NCBI RefSeq assembly: GCF_015160855.1 | Contig: NZ_CP063373.1 | Span: forward strand, 4,092,001-4,156,000 | Source: Streptomyces ferrugineus | GTDB taxonomy: Bacteria > Actinomycetota > Actinomycetes > Streptomycetales > Streptomycetaceae | Length of the DNA stretch: 64,000 bases | Direction: 5' to 3' | Part shown: one piece after another, positions 53,163-62,362 of the stretch | How the letters are laid out: every line of letters begins with the position of its first letter | Numbering within the stretch: position 1 is the stretch's first letter | Notes under the pieces: model-generated | The model's database searches: none | What the model saw: the letters and a program-made list of their open reading frames with translations, nothing else | What the model was told of the DNA's origin: nothing | Translations under genes and position numbers: made by a program

Positions 53163-54097
53163 CCACCACCACGATCCCCGGCCGCGCGAAGCCCGCCACC
53201 GCCGCCACCCCGAAACGCCGCCCCAGGCGCGAACGCCAGGGCGCCGCCTGGGTGTTCCTCTCCCCATGGGTGCTCGGCGCCGTCGTCCTGACCCTGCTGC
53301 CGATGGCCGTGTCGCTGTACCTGTCCTTCACCGACTACGACCTGTTCAACCCGCCGCGCTGGGTGGGCCTGCGCAACTACGTCCAGATGTTCACCGAGGA
53401 CCCGCGCTACTGGCGCTCGGTGGTGACCACCCTGACGTACGTCGTCATCGCCGTGCCGCTGCAACTGGCGCTCGCCCTCGTGGTCGCGATCGCCCTGAAG
53501 TCCATGAGGCGCGGCAAGGCCTTCTACCGGTCCGCGTTCTACGCCCCCTCGCTGCTCGGCGCGTCGATGTCCATCGCCCTCGTCTGGCGGGCGGTCTTCA
53601 ACGACGGTGGCACGGTGGACAACCTGTTCGGCACCGGCGGCTGGGTCAACCAGCCGGGCTGGGCACTGCTCGCCGTGGCGCTGCTGACGGTGTGGCAGTT
53701 CGGGGCGCCGATGGTCATCTTCCTCGCCGGTCTCCAGCAGATCCCGGGCGAGCTGTACGAGGCGGCGGCCGTCGACGGGGCTGGGAGGTGGCGGCAGTTC
53801 CTGTCCGTCACGGTGCCCATGCTGTCCCCGGTCCTGTTCTTCAACCTGGTCCTGCAGACCATCCAGGCCTTCCAGGTCTTCACGCCGGCCTTCGCGCTCA
53901 GCGCCGGCAAGGGCGGCCCCGCCGACTCGACCCTCGTCTACACCCTCTACCTCTACGACCGCGGCTTCGTCGCCTCCCACATGGGCTACGCCTCCGCCAT
54001 GGCCTGGGTCCTGCTGATCGTGATCGGCGCCGTCACCGCGGTGCTGTTCCGCACCTCGCGCTCCTGGGTCTTCTACGCCTCCGAGGGGGACCGATGA
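53159..54097 (+). CDS. Sugar ABC transporter permease, MalF/UgpA type
   Basis: This 312-residue permease has six hydrophobic segments after a basic lead. It carries the EAA loop as ELYEAAAVDGAGRWRQFLSVTVPML, with the conserved G of EAAxxDGA and the following P. The EAA loop contacts the ATPase subunit. It starts on the last bases of the lipoprotein gene and overlaps the second permease by 4 nt. No ATPase is encoded here, so it likely uses a shared MsiK-type ATPase encoded elsewhere. Confidence 0.93.
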   Translation: MTTTTIPGRAKPATAATPKRRPRRERQGAAWVFLSPWVLGAVVLTLLPMAVSLYLSFTDYDLFNPPRWVGLRNYVQMFTEDPRYWRSVVTTLTYVVIAVPLQLALALVVAIALKSMRRGKAFYRSAFYAPSLLGASMSIALVWRAVFNDGGTVDNLFGTGGWVNQPGWALLAVALLTVWQFGAPMVIFLAGLQQIPGELYEAAAVDGAGRWRQFLSVTVPMLSPVLFFNLVLQTIQAFQVFTPAFALSAGKGGPADSTLVYTLYLYDRGFVASHMGYASAMAWVLLIVIGAVTAVLFRTSRSWVFYASEGDR

Positions 54098-54954
54098 CCA
54101 CAACCGCCCTTGCCCGTAAGCCGGTTCGCTGGGGGCGTCTCGCGCTGCACCTCGGCTGTCTGGCCGCCCTGCTGGTGATGCTGTACCCGCTGGCGTGGCT
54201 GCTGGCCACCTCGCTCAAGCCCGCCGACGAGGTCATCGCGAGCCTCGACCTGCTGCCGCGCCACCTGGAGTGGTCGAACTACTCCACGGCCCTGGACGGC
54301 GTGAACGACGTCTCGATCTGGCGGCTGCTTGCCAACTCGCTGCTGATCGCGGGCGGCGCGGTCCTCGGCAACGTGATCAGCTGCTCGCTCGCCGCCTACG
54401 CCTTCGCCCGGCTGCGCTTCCGCTTCCGCGGGCCGCTGTTCGCGTTCATGATTGCCACGATCATGCTGCCGCACCACGCGGTGCTGATCCCGCAGTACAT
54501 CATCTTCAACCAGCTCGGCCTGGTGAACACCTACTGGCCGCTGATCCTGCCGAAGTTCCTGGCGACGGAGGCGTTCTTCGTGTTCCTCGTCGTGCAGTTC
54601 ATGCGCGGCCTGCCGCGTGAGCTGGAGGAGGCGGCCCGGATCGACGGCTGCGGGCCCTTCCGCAGCTTCTTCCTGGTCGTTCTGCCGCTCACCCGCCCGG
54701 CGCTGATCACCACGGCGATCTTCACCTTCATCTGGACGTGGAACGACTTCTTCACCCAGCTCATCTACCTCTTCGACCCGGAGAAGTTCACGCTCACGCT
54801 CGCCCTGCGCTCGTTCGTGGACGCCTCCAGCACCTCGGCCTTCGGCCCGATGTTCGCGATGTCGGTGATCGCGCTGCTGCCGATCGTGCTGTTCTTCCTC
54901 GCCTTCCAGCGCTTCCTGGTGGAGGGCATGGCCAGCTCCGGACTGAAGGGGTGA
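54094..54954 (+). CDS. Sugar ABC transporter permease, MalG/UgpE type
   Basis: This 286-residue permease has six hydrophobic segments and the EAA loop ELEEAARIDGCGPFRSFFLVVLPL. It is the second subunit of the channel made with the preceding permease. The ATG overlaps the previous stop by 4 nt. The YesL-like gene follows 5 nt after its stop, or overlaps it if that gene starts at GTG 54951. Confidence 0.93.
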   Translation: MTTTALARKPVRWGRLALHLGCLAALLVMLYPLAWLLATSLKPADEVIASLDLLPRHLEWSNYSTALDGVNDVSIWRLLANSLLIAGGAVLGNVISCSLAAYAFARLRFRFRGPLFAFMIATIMLPHHAVLIPQYIIFNQLGLVNTYWPLILPKFLATEAFFVFLVVQFMRGLPRELEEAARIDGCGPFRSFFLVVLPLTRPALITTAIFTFIWTWNDFFTQLIYLFDPEKFTLTLALRSFVDASSTSAFGPMFAMSVIALLPIVLFFLAFQRFLVEGMASSGLKG

Positions 54955-54959
54955 GCGGG

Positions 54960-55550
54960 ATGCCGGCACGCGAGGCGGGCGAGGTGTTCGGCCCGCGGAT
55001 GACGCTCTTCGCCGACGTGCTGAGCGTCGGCCTCGCCACGGCCGTGGCCTGTCTGCCCCTGCTGACCGCCCCGGCCGCGCTGTCGACGGCGTGCGCGGTG
55101 CTGCGGGGCGCGCGGGAGGGGCAACCGGCCACCGCCGGGCGGTACTTCGCGCTGCTACGGCGCCGGCTGCGGGGCGGCGATCTGGCGGCGGGTGCCCTCG
55201 CATGGGCGGGAGTGCTGCTGCTGGCCGCCGATCTGGCGCTGGCCGGGGCGGGACTGCCGGGCGGGGCGGCCTTCGCGGTGACCGCCGCGGGGATCGGGGC
55301 GTGCGCCGTCGTGGCCGGACTGCGCGCCTGCGCCCGCCCCGAGTCGCTCACCGACTGGCGGGCGGCCCTGCGGTTGGCCGCCCGGGACTCGGTGCGGGAC
55401 GTGGGCGGCAGTGGCCTGGTGCTGCTCGCGGTGGCGACCGCCGCCCTGTGCGCCTGGACGCTGCTGCCGCTGGCCTTCCTCGCTCCCGGGCCGTTGGCCT
55501 TGGCGCTGACCGCCGTTCATGTCCGACTGGCTGTCATATCCGAGAGTTAA
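54960..55550 (+). CDS. YesL/DUF624-like small membrane protein
   Basis: This 196-residue protein has five to six hydrophobic segments (VLSVGLATAVACLPLLTAPAALS, then GALAWAGVLLLAAD, and VAVATAALCAWTLLPLAFLA-like stretches). Proteins of the YesL/DUF624 kind appear next to sugar-import operons in many Firmicutes and actinomycetes, where their role is unknown. ATG 54960 has GAAGGG nine bases upstream; a GTG at 54951 is in frame. It closes this operon. Confidence 0.7.
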   Translation: MPAREAGEVFGPRMTLFADVLSVGLATAVACLPLLTAPAALSTACAVLRGAREGQPATAGRYFALLRRRLRGGDLAAGALAWAGVLLLAADLALAGAGLPGGAAFAVTAAGIGACAVVAGLRACARPESLTDWRAALRLAARDSVRDVGGSGLVLLAVATAALCAWTLLPLAFLAPGPLALALTAVHVRLAVISES

Positions 55551-55656
55551 GCACTCATTTGCGCGCATGCGGTGTGAGCAGATGGTTGGGGTGTCGATCA
55601 TCTTGTCATGAACCTGCGACCCGACGGGCGGGCCGCAGCCTCATGGAGGTGTGGAA

Positions 55657-56109
55657 ATGCGCCGCACACTCGCCACCGGTCTCGCCGCCTCAGCCATGTC
55701 CCTCGCGACACTCTTCGCCGCCGCCCCGGCCGCCGACGCCGCCCCCGCCGACAAGCCCCAGGTCCTCGCCGGTTGGACCCAGACCAGCGCGTCCAGCCAC
55801 AACGCCTGGGTCGCCGCCCGCAACAACCGGTCCGCCTGGTCCGCGTACGGCTTCGACTGGTCCACGGACTACTGCTCCTCCTCGCCCGACAACCCCTTCG
55901 GCTTCTCCTTCGCCACGTCCTGCGCCCGGCACGACTTCGGCTACCGCAACTACAAGGCGCTCGGCGCGTTCGACGCCAACAAGTCGCGGCTCGACAGCGC
56001 CTTCTACGAGGACCTCAAGCGCGTGTGCGCCAACTACGGCGGCGCGACGAAGTCCGCCTGCTCCAGCACGGCGTGGACGTACTACCAGGCCGTGAAGGCC
56101 TTCGGCTGA
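55657..56109 (+). CDS. Secreted prokaryotic phospholipase A2
   Basis: This 150-residue protein has a signal peptide (MRRTLATGLAASAMSLATLF). The catalytic helix motif is SCARHDFGYRNYK, where H-D is the active dyad, followed by FYEDLKRVC with matching cysteines for disulfide pairing. This is the short bacterial PLA2 fold, releasing fatty acids from the sn-2 position outside the cell. GGAGG seven bases before ATG 55657 sets the start. It stands alone, with a terminator shared with the convergent copA gene. Confidence 0.9.
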   Translation: MRRTLATGLAASAMSLATLFAAAPAADAAPADKPQVLAGWTQTSASSHNAWVAARNNRSAWSAYGFDWSTDYCSSSPDNPFGFSFATSCARHDFGYRNYKALGAFDANKSRLDSAFYEDLKRVCANYGGATKSACSSTAWTYYQAVKAFG

Positions 56110-56123
56110 CGGCTCGACGGCAG

Positions 56124-56151
56124 GAGGGGCGCCGCGGGTGCGGCGCCCCTC
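56124..56151. terminator. Bidirectional hairpin terminator between PLA2 and copA
   Basis: GAGGGGCGCCGC (56124-56135) and GCGGCGCCCCTC (56140-56151) are perfect 12-nt arms around GGGT. An outer CGGCAGG/CCTGCCG pair extends it. A short T-rich stretch (TGTTCTTCC) follows on the plus side. The genes on both sides converge on it. Confidence 0.82.
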
Positions 56152-56170
56152 TGTTCTTCCTGCCGAGTAA

Positions 56171-58426
56171 TCAGCTCGCGGCCCGGAACGAGCGCAGCCG
56201 CAGGGAGTTGCCGACCACGAACACCGACGAGAAGGCCATGGCCGCCCCGGCGATCATCGGGTTGAGCAGCCCCGCCGCGGCCAGCGGCAGCGCGGCGACG
56301 TTGTAGGCGAAGGCCCAGAACAGGTTCGACCGGATGGTGCCGAGCGTGCTGCGGGCGAGCCGGATCGCGTCGGCGGCGACGCGCAGATCGCCGCGCACCA
56401 GGGTGAGGTCGCCGGCCTCGATCGCCGCGTCCGTGCCGGTGCCCATCGCCAGCCCCAGGTCGGCCTGGGCCAGCGCGGCCGCGTCGTTGACGCCGTCACC
56501 GACCATGGCGACCGAACGGCCCTCGCCCTGAAGCCGCTTGACGACCTCGGCCTTGTCCTGCGGCAGCACCTCGGCGATGACGTCCTCGGGCGCGATACCG
56601 ACCTCGCGGGCGACGGCCTCGGCCACGGCCCGGTTGTCGCCGGTCAGCAGGATCGGGGTGAGGCCGAGGGCGCGCAGCCGCCGGATCGCCTCCGGGCTGG
56701 TGTCCTTCACCGCGTCGGCGACCTCGAGGACCGCCCGCGCCTCGCCGTCCCAGGCGACCGCGATGGCGGTACGACCGGCGGCCTCCGCCTCGGACTTGGC
56801 CCGCCGCAGACCCTCGGGCAGCTCCATCGCCCACTCCTGAAGCAGCCGCTCCCGGCCCACGAGCACCGCGTGGCCCTCGACGATGCCCTGCACCCCGAGG
56901 CCGGGCACGTTCGCGAAGTCCTCCGGCGTGGGCAGCGCACCCAGCTTCTGCAGCGCCCCGTCGGCCACGGCGCGGGCGATCGGGTGCTCGGAGGAGTGCT
57001 CCAGCGCGCCCGCGAGGCGCAGCACCTCGGCCTCGTCGGCGTTGTCGCCGGTGTGCACGGCCAGCAGGGTCATCCGGCCCGTCGTCACGGTGCCCGTCTT
57101 GTCCAGCACGATGGTGTCGACCTTGCGCGTGGACTCCAGCACCTCCGGGCCCTTGATCAGGATCCCGAGCTGCGCGCCCCGGCCGGTGCCCACCATCAGC
57201 GCGGTCGGCGTGGCCAGGCCCAGGGCGCACGGGCAGGCGATGATCAGTACGGCGACCCCGGCGGTGAAGGCGGCGGCCGCACCGGCGCCGTTGCCGAGCC
57301 AGAAGGCCAGGGTGCCCAGGGCGAGGGCGATCACGATCGGCACGAAGACGGCCGATATCCGGTCCGCGAGCCGCTGCGCCGCGGCTTTGCCGTTCTGCGC
57401 GTCCTCCACCAGCCTGGCCATCCGGGCGAGCTGGGTGTCCGCACCCACGCGGGTCGCCTCGACGACGAGCCGGCCGCCCGCGTTGAGCGTCGCGCCGGTC
57501 ACCGGGTCGCCCTGGGCCACCTCGACCGGTACGGACTCGCCGGTGAGCATCGAGGCGTCCACCGCCGAGGAGCCCTCGACGACCGTCCCGTCGGTGGCGA
57601 TCTTCTCGCCGGGACGCACGACGAAACGGTCGCCGACCTTCAACTCCGCCACGGGCACGGTCCGTTCGCGGCCGTCGTCGCCCAGCACGGTGACGTCCTT
57701 GGCGCCCAGCTCCAGCAGCGCCTTCAGCGCCGCGCCGGCCTTGCGCTTGGAGCGGGCCTCGAAGTAGCGCCCGGCCAGGATGAAGGCGGTGACTCCGGCG
57801 GCCGCCTCCAGATAGATGTTCCCGGAGCCGTCACTGCGGGAGATGGTCAGCTCGAAGGGGTGCGTCATGCCCGGTTCGCCCGCGGTGCCGAAGAACAGCG
57901 CCCACAGGGACCAGACGAACGCGGCCGACGTGCCGACCGAGATCAGCGTGTCCATGGTGGCCGCGCCGTGCCGCAGATTGGTCAGCGCCGCCTTGTGGAA
58001 GGGCCAGGCGGCGTACGTCACGACGGGCGCCGCCAGCGTGAGCGACAGCCACTGCCAGTACTCGAACTGCAGGGCCGGGATCATGGCCATGGCGACGACG
58101 GGCACGGCCAGCGTCACGGCGGTGACCAACCGCTGCCGCAGCGGCCGTATCCCGTCGTCCTCGTCGGCGCCGCCGGTCTCCTCCCGCACGGGCGGCGCGG
58201 GCTCCCGCGCGGTGTACCCGGTCGCCTCGACGGTGGCGATCAGGTCTTGGACGGAGACGTCACCGCCGTAGCTGACCTTCGCCTTCTCGGTGGCGTAGTT
58301 GACGGTGGCGGCCACGCCGTCCATCCGGTTCAGCTTCTTCTCGATGCGCGCCGCGCACGAGGCGCAGGTCATGCCGCCGATGGCGAGCTCTACCTCGGTC
58401 GTGGGGTCGGACGCGGTGGTGGTCAT
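56171..58426 (-). CDS. copA: Copper-exporting P1B-type ATPase CopA
   Basis: This 751-residue P-type ATPase has one amino-terminal heavy-metal domain ([18 protein letters not shown]). The membrane metal site CPC is in [14 protein letters not shown], and phosphorylation D is in VLDKTGT. The HP motif is in SSEHPIARA, and [12 protein letters not shown] is the hinge. CPC with a single MTCxxC domain fits Cu(I)/Ag(I) export from the cytosol. It is preceded by copZ on the same strand and presumably transcribed with it from a CsoR-controlled promoter. Confidence 0.94.
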   Translation of the reverse strand: MTTTASDPTTEVELAIGGMTCASCAARIEKKLNRMDGVAATVNYATEKAKVSYGGDVSVQDLIATVEATGYTAREPAPPVREETGGADEDDGIRPLRQRLVTAVTLAVPVVAMAMIPALQFEYWQWLSLTLAAPVVTYAAWPFHKAALTNLRHGAATMDTLISVGTSAAFVWSLWALFFGTAGEPGMTHPFELTISRSDGSGNIYLEAAAGVTAFILAGRYFEARSKRKAGAALKALLELGAKDVTVLGDDGRERTVPVAELKVGDRFVVRPGEKIATDGTVVEGSSAVDASMLTGESVPVEVAQGDPVTGATLNAGGRLVVEATRVGADTQLARMARLVEDAQNGKAAAQRLADRISAVFVPIVIALALGTLAFWLGNGAGAAAAFTAGVAVLIIACPCALGLATPTALMVGTGRGAQLGILIKGPEVLESTRKVDTIVLDKTGTVTTGRMTLLAVHTGDNADEAEVLRLAGALEHSSEHPIARAVADGALQKLGALPTPEDFANVPGLGVQGIVEGHAVLVGRERLLQEWAMELPEGLRRAKSEAEAAGRTAIAVAWDGEARAVLEVADAVKDTSPEAIRRLRALGLTPILLTGDNRAVAEAVAREVGIAPEDVIAEVLPQDKAEVVKRLQGEGRSVAMVGDGVNDAAALAQADLGLAMGTGTDAAIEAGDLTLVRGDLRVAADAIRLARSTLGTIRSNLFWAFAYNVAALPLAAAGLLNPMIAGAAMAFSSVFVVGNSLRLRSFRAAS

Positions 58427-58494
58427 CGCTGCTCCTGTGCGGGATGCGGGCGGGGAGTCCGGTGCGGCAGGGCTCCGGCGGTTCGGGGTGCGGG

Positions 58495-58710
58495 TCAGGC
58501 GGCGCGGCCGGTCAGTTCGTAGCCGGCGTCGTCGACGACCTCCGCCAGCCGGGCGTCGTCGGGCTCGGTCGCACTGGTGACGGTGACCTGTCCGGCGGCG
58601 AGGTCGACGTCGACCGCGGTGACGCCGTCCAGCTCGCCGATGACCTTGGTCAGCGTGGCCTTGCAGTGGGCGCAGCTCATACCGGAGACGGCGTAGGTGG
58701 TGGTGGACAT
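58495..58710 (-). CDS. copZ: Copper chaperone CopZ (heavy-metal-associated domain)
   Basis: This 71-residue protein is a single HMA domain with the Cu(I) ligands in [11 protein letters not shown] (C-x-x-C). It would carry copper to the CopA amino-terminal domain. GGAGGAA before ATG 58710 sets the start. It lies 68 nt upstream of copA on the same strand. A promoter with TTGCTT (58804-58809 on the complement), 17 nt, TATACA (58781-58786) and a CsoR-like box precedes it. Confidence 0.92.
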   Translation of the reverse strand: MSTTTYAVSGMSCAHCKATLTKVIGELDGVTAVDVDLAAGQVTVTSATEPDDARLAEVVDDAGYELTGRAA

Positions 58711-58784
58711 GGGGTTCCTCCTGTGACGTGTGGTCGCGGTCGACCGCGATACGGGGCGGGAGTATCCTTGCCGGTGTCCATGTA

Positions 58785-58799
58785 TACCCCTAGGGGGTA
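58785..58799. promoter_or_regulatory. CsoR-like box TACCCCTAGGGGGTA in the leftward copZ-copA promoter
   Basis: A near-perfect palindrome with C and G runs lies between the -35 (TTGCTT on the complement, 58804-58809) and -10 (TATACA, 58781-58786) of the copZ promoter. Bound repressor would block polymerase and leave when Cu(I) binds. The pattern matches known actinobacterial CsoR operators. Confidence 0.75.
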
Positions 58800-58822
58800 G
58801 GCAAAGCAAGCCCGGATCCGGA

Positions 58823-58850
58823 TTGACTTCATACCCCCTAGGGGTATGGT
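58823..58850 (+). promoter_or_regulatory. Rightward copper-regulated promoter with CsoR-like box ATACCCCCTAGGGGTAT
   Basis: TTGACT (58823-58828) and TATGGT (58845-58850) are spaced 16 nt, and the 17-nt CsoR-like palindrome (58831-58847) fills the spacer and overlaps the -10. This drives the exported protein at 58910. The two CsoR-like boxes are 46 nt apart, so both directions are likely repressed together. Confidence 0.75.
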
Positions 58851-58909
58851 GAGGTGCATTGAAGACCGCATGAAGGCCGTATGAAGGCCCAGACCCGCAG
58901 GAGACCGCC

Positions 58910-59869
58910 ATGCATGCCGGACTGAGGATCACCGCGTTCGCCGCCGCCCTGGCCGCGACCTTCGGCACCGCCTACGGCGTGGGCAAGGGCGTCGACCCCG
59001 TCGTCGACGACCCCGCGCCCGCCCGGCACGAGACCCACCCCGAGGCGGCACCGGAACCGGAGGGCGGCGGCCATGGCGGGGGCGGGGCGACGTCGGCCGG
59101 CGGGCTCCAGGTCTCCGAGGGCGGCTACACCCTCGACCTGACGACCCCGAGCGTCACCGCCGGCAAGCGCTCCGACCTGCGCTTCGTGATCCGCGACAGT
59201 GGCGGCCGCGCCGTCACCGCGTTCCACCGCGAGCAGGAGAAGGAACTGCACCTCATCGTGGCCTCACGCGACCTGGTCACCTACCGCCATCTGCACCCCA
59301 CCCGCGCCGCCGACGGCACCTGGAGCATCCCCGTCGAACTGCCCCGCGCCGGCGGCTACCGCGTCTTCGCCGACTTCACCCCGGCGAAGAAGGACGCCGA
59401 GAGCCTCACCCTCGGCGCGGACCTGGCGGCCTCCGGCGCCTACGCACCGCGGGAGCTGCCCGCCCCGAACGCCACCGCGAAGATCCACGGCTACGAGGTC
59501 GGCCTCGACGGTGGCCTGCGCCCGGGCAAGGAGAGCGAGCTCAAGCTGAAGGTCTCCCGGGACGGCCGCCCGGTCACCGACCTCCAGCCCTACCTCGGCG
59601 CCTACGGCCACCTGGTGGCCCTGCGCTCCGGCGACCTCGGCTACCTCCACGTGCACCCCAACGGCCGGCCCGGCGACGGCAGGACGAAGCCCGGCCCGCA
59701 GATCTCCTTCTCGGCGACCGCGCCGAGCAGCGGCACATACCGGCTGTTCCTCGACTTCCAGCACAGGGGCGAGGTGCACACCGCCGCGTTCACGGTCCGG
59801 GCCGGGGCCGCGGGCGCCACCGTCGAGGCGCCCACGCACGAGGACGGTGCCGAGGAGCACGGGCACTGA
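58910..59869 (+). CDS. Exported protein of the copper regulon, function unknown
   Basis: This 319-residue protein has a short hydrophobic start (LRITAFAAALAATFGTAYGV), probably a signal anchor. A His/Gly-rich hinge follows (HGGGGATSAGG). Two beta-sandwich-like repeats come next, with HLHPTRAADG and LHVHPNGRPGDGR placing histidines in similar places. It ends in a His/Glu-rich tail (EDGAEEHGH). It lacks the standard CopC metal motif. Its own CsoR-boxed promoter makes a role in copper binding or resistance outside the cytosol likely. AGGAGA sets ATG 58910. Confidence 0.78.
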   Translation: MHAGLRITAFAAALAATFGTAYGVGKGVDPVVDDPAPARHETHPEAAPEPEGGGHGGGGATSAGGLQVSEGGYTLDLTTPSVTAGKRSDLRFVIRDSGGRAVTAFHREQEKELHLIVASRDLVTYRHLHPTRAADGTWSIPVELPRAGGYRVFADFTPAKKDAESLTLGADLAASGAYAPRELPAPNATAKIHGYEVGLDGGLRPGKESELKLKVSRDGRPVTDLQPYLGAYGHLVALRSGDLGYLHVHPNGRPGDGRTKPGPQISFSATAPSSGTYRLFLDFQHRGEVHTAAFTVRAGAAGATVEAPTHEDGAEEHGH

Positions 59870-59960
59870 GGACCGGGGCATGCGCCGCTCATCCCACCGG
59901 CCACCGGCCACCGGCGCCCGGTACGCGCGCTCGCCACGCCGGGCTCGACACCCGCCCTGG

Positions 59961-60154
59961 ACCCGCCACCCTGACCACGCCGACCGGAAGCCGGGTCATC
60001 TGATGGATGCGCTGAGAGGCGAAGTCCCCGACGACCACGAGCAGGGCGTCGGCGCAGGTGGCCGCCAGGAGGTTGGGGCCGGGGGCCCGGGGAGGCGGCG
60101 GGCCAGTTGCGGGGCGATGAGGGCGACGAACAGGATCCACGCCGAGCCCGCCCC
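59961..60154 (-). pseudogene. Decayed FecCD-family (siderophore/B12 ABC importer) permease fragment
   Basis: On the minus strand one frame reads GAGSAWILFVALIAPQLARR (60083-60154). The next part in a shifted frame reads NLLAATCADALLVVVGDFAS (from 60074), followed by TRLPVGVVRVAG (to 59961). Joined, these match the carboxy-terminal half of FecCD permeases (FVGLxxPHxxR, then ADxxAR, then LPVG). The family is about 330-350 residues, and here only about 65 remain with a frameshift. No other iron-uptake gene lies nearby. Confidence 0.65.
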
Positions 60155-60444
60155 ACGTCGTCGCCCGTCTCTGGATCCGCAGCCTCCTCGCGGTCGGCGA
60201 CGTCCGCCCAACTCCGGCCGTTGAGACTTGCAGCGGGGCGCTCACCCCGATGCCGGCCGGCGCCGGCCGCTAGCCGCGGATGCCCTGCCGCCACGCCGGC
60301 AGATACACGAGGACGGCGGTCGCGGGCCCGCCGTCCGCCACCGACCGGGCAGCGTCGCGGGAGTCGGGAACCCTCTTTGCGTTGGCCTCATCCAAGTTCG
60401 ACGTCCTGTCGAGGACACCGGCCGACCGCCCCCGCGAACCCGCC
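60155..60444. other. About 290 nt without a supported gene
   Basis: This lies between the FecCD remnant and the GH15 gene. An out-of-frame minus-strand stretch (60270-60400) reads as part of a protein ending ATAVLVYLPAWRQGIRG but has no start of its own and no recognisable family. It is probably an old remnant, or chance. Confidence 0.4.
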
Positions 60445-62280
60445 TCATCCCAGCGCCCGGTCCAGGTTGAACGCGGCACTGATCAGGGCCAGATGAGTGA
60501 ACGCCTGCGGGAAGTTGCCCTGTTGTTCGCCGGTGTGGCTGATCTCCTCGGCGTACAGGCCCAGATGGTTGGCGTACGTCAGCATCTTCTCGAACGCCAG
60601 CCGCGCCTCGTCGACCCGGCCGGCGCGGACCATCGCCTCGACGTACCAGAACGAGCAGATGGAGAACGTGCCCTCGTCGCCGCGCAGTCCGTCGGGGCTC
60701 GCCTCCGGGTCGTAGCGGTAGACCAGCGAGTCGGACACCAGGTCCTGGGTGAGCGCGTCCAGGGTGGAAAGCCACTTGGGGTCGGTCGGCGCGATGAACT
60801 TCGCCAGCGGCATCATCAGCACGGCCGCGTCCAGCACGTCGCCGTCCTCGTGCTGGACGAAGGCCTTGCGCGTCTCGGACCAGCCCCGGGCCATGATCCG
60901 CCGGTAGATCCTGTCCCGGCACGCCTGCCAGCGCGGCAGATCCGCGGGCAGACCACGCCGGTTGGCCATGCGGATGCCCCGCTCGATGGCCACCCAGCAC
61001 ATCAGCCGCGAGTACAGGAAGTTCTTGCGGCCGCCGCGGGTCTCCCAGACGCCCTCGTCGGGCTGGTCCCAGTGCTGGCACACCCAGTCCACCAGTGTGC
61101 AGACGTCGTCCCACTGGGCGCTGGAGATGGGCTGCGCCCACTTGTCGTAGAGGTAGATGGAGTCGATCAGCGCGCCGTAGATGTCGAGTTGGAGCTGGTC
61201 GGAGGCCGCGTTGCCGATGCGTACCGGGGCGGAGCCCTGATGTCCCTCCAGATGCGTGAGTTCGCTCTCGGTGAGGTCGGTGCGGCCGTCGATGCCGTAC
61301 ATGACCTGGAGCGGGGCGGAGTTCCCGTCGGGGCACGGACTGACGTACTGCGTCAGGAACTTCATGAACGCCTCGGCCTCGTCGGTGAACCCCAGCCGCA
61401 GCATCGCGTAGACACAGAAGGCGGCGTCGCGCACCCACACATAGCGGTAGTCCCAGTTGCGTTCGCCGCCGAGCTGCTCCGGCAGGCTCGTCGTCGGCGC
61501 GGCGATGATCGCGCCGGTCGGGGCGTAGGTGAGCAGCTTGAGCGTGAGGGCGGAGCGGTGCACCATCTCACGCCAGCGGCCCCGGTACTTGGAGCGGTGC
61601 AGCCAGCTCCGCCAGTACGCCACCGTCGTCGCGAACTGCTCCTCCGCCTCCGTCCGCGCACACCGGCGCGGCGCCACGTCCCCGCCGACCTGGTCCAGGG
61701 CGAACACCGCCGACTCGCCCTCGGAGAGCTTGAAGTCGGCGCGGGTGTCCATGCCGTCGATCTCCAGCGGCACGGTCGCGGTCAGGCCGAGCGCGAGCCC
61801 GTCGGACTCGAAGACCGCCACGTCCCCGGACATGCGCACGGTGTGCGGCCGCCGGCCGTAGTCGAACCGCGGCGCCACCCGGGTGCGGAAGGGCAGCGAA
61901 CCGCGCACGCACACCACCCGCCGGATCAGCCGATGCCGATCGGCCTCGGCCGACGCGCCGTCCACCGGCATGAAGTCCTGCACCTCGCCGACGCCGTCCT
62001 CGGTGAAGAACCGGGTGATCAGGACGTTGGTGTCGGGGAAGTAGAACTGCTTGGTCCGGGCCGGCACCGCCGCGGCCAGCTCGAAGCAGCCGCCCCGCTC
62101 CGCGTCCAGGATCGCCGCGAAGACGCTGGGGGCGTCGAAGGACGGGCAGCAGTACCAGTCGATCGTGCCGTCCGTGCCCACCAGGGCCACGCTGCGCAGA
62201 TCGCCGATCAGCCCGTGCTCGGCGATCGGCACGTACCGTGACGCCCCGGGGGCGTCCGTCCCCGTCGGGATCGTGCTCAT
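60445..62280 (-). CDS. Glycoside hydrolase family 15 protein (glucoamylase/trehalase-like)
   Basis: This 611-residue protein has the GH15 layout. An amino-terminal beta-sandwich (LIGDLRSVALVGTDGTIDWYCCPSF) is followed by an alpha/alpha barrel with the catalytic regions RNWDYRYVWVRDAAF and, late, DEGTFSICSFWYVEAM, whose E acts as the acid/base. Many actinobacterial GH15 proteins of this size act on trehalose. No signal peptide is visible, so it works in the cytosol. GGGAGG before ATG 62280 sets the start. Confidence 0.9.
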   Translation of the reverse strand: MSTIPTGTDAPGASRYVPIAEHGLIGDLRSVALVGTDGTIDWYCCPSFDAPSVFAAILDAERGGCFELAAAVPARTKQFYFPDTNVLITRFFTEDGVGEVQDFMPVDGASAEADRHRLIRRVVCVRGSLPFRTRVAPRFDYGRRPHTVRMSGDVAVFESDGLALGLTATVPLEIDGMDTRADFKLSEGESAVFALDQVGGDVAPRRCARTEAEEQFATTVAYWRSWLHRSKYRGRWREMVHRSALTLKLLTYAPTGAIIAAPTTSLPEQLGGERNWDYRYVWVRDAAFCVYAMLRLGFTDEAEAFMKFLTQYVSPCPDGNSAPLQVMYGIDGRTDLTESELTHLEGHQGSAPVRIGNAASDQLQLDIYGALIDSIYLYDKWAQPISSAQWDDVCTLVDWVCQHWDQPDEGVWETRGGRKNFLYSRLMCWVAIERGIRMANRRGLPADLPRWQACRDRIYRRIMARGWSETRKAFVQHEDGDVLDAAVLMMPLAKFIAPTDPKWLSTLDALTQDLVSDSLVYRYDPEASPDGLRGDEGTFSICSFWYVEAMVRAGRVDEARLAFEKMLTYANHLGLYAEEISHTGEQQGNFPQAFTHLALISAAFNLDRALG

Positions 62281-62362
62281 CGCAGCCTCCCTGGCCCGCC
62301 ATGCGCCTCGCTCCCAGCGTAGGTGGAAACCGCCGGGCGAGGGGGCGCACGGGATCCGGGGC

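Noticed and set aside
59870..59960. Repeated CCACCGG units after the copper-regulon protein gene
   Set aside because: Three copies of a 7-mer in a GC-rich region are expected by chance and show no array structure.
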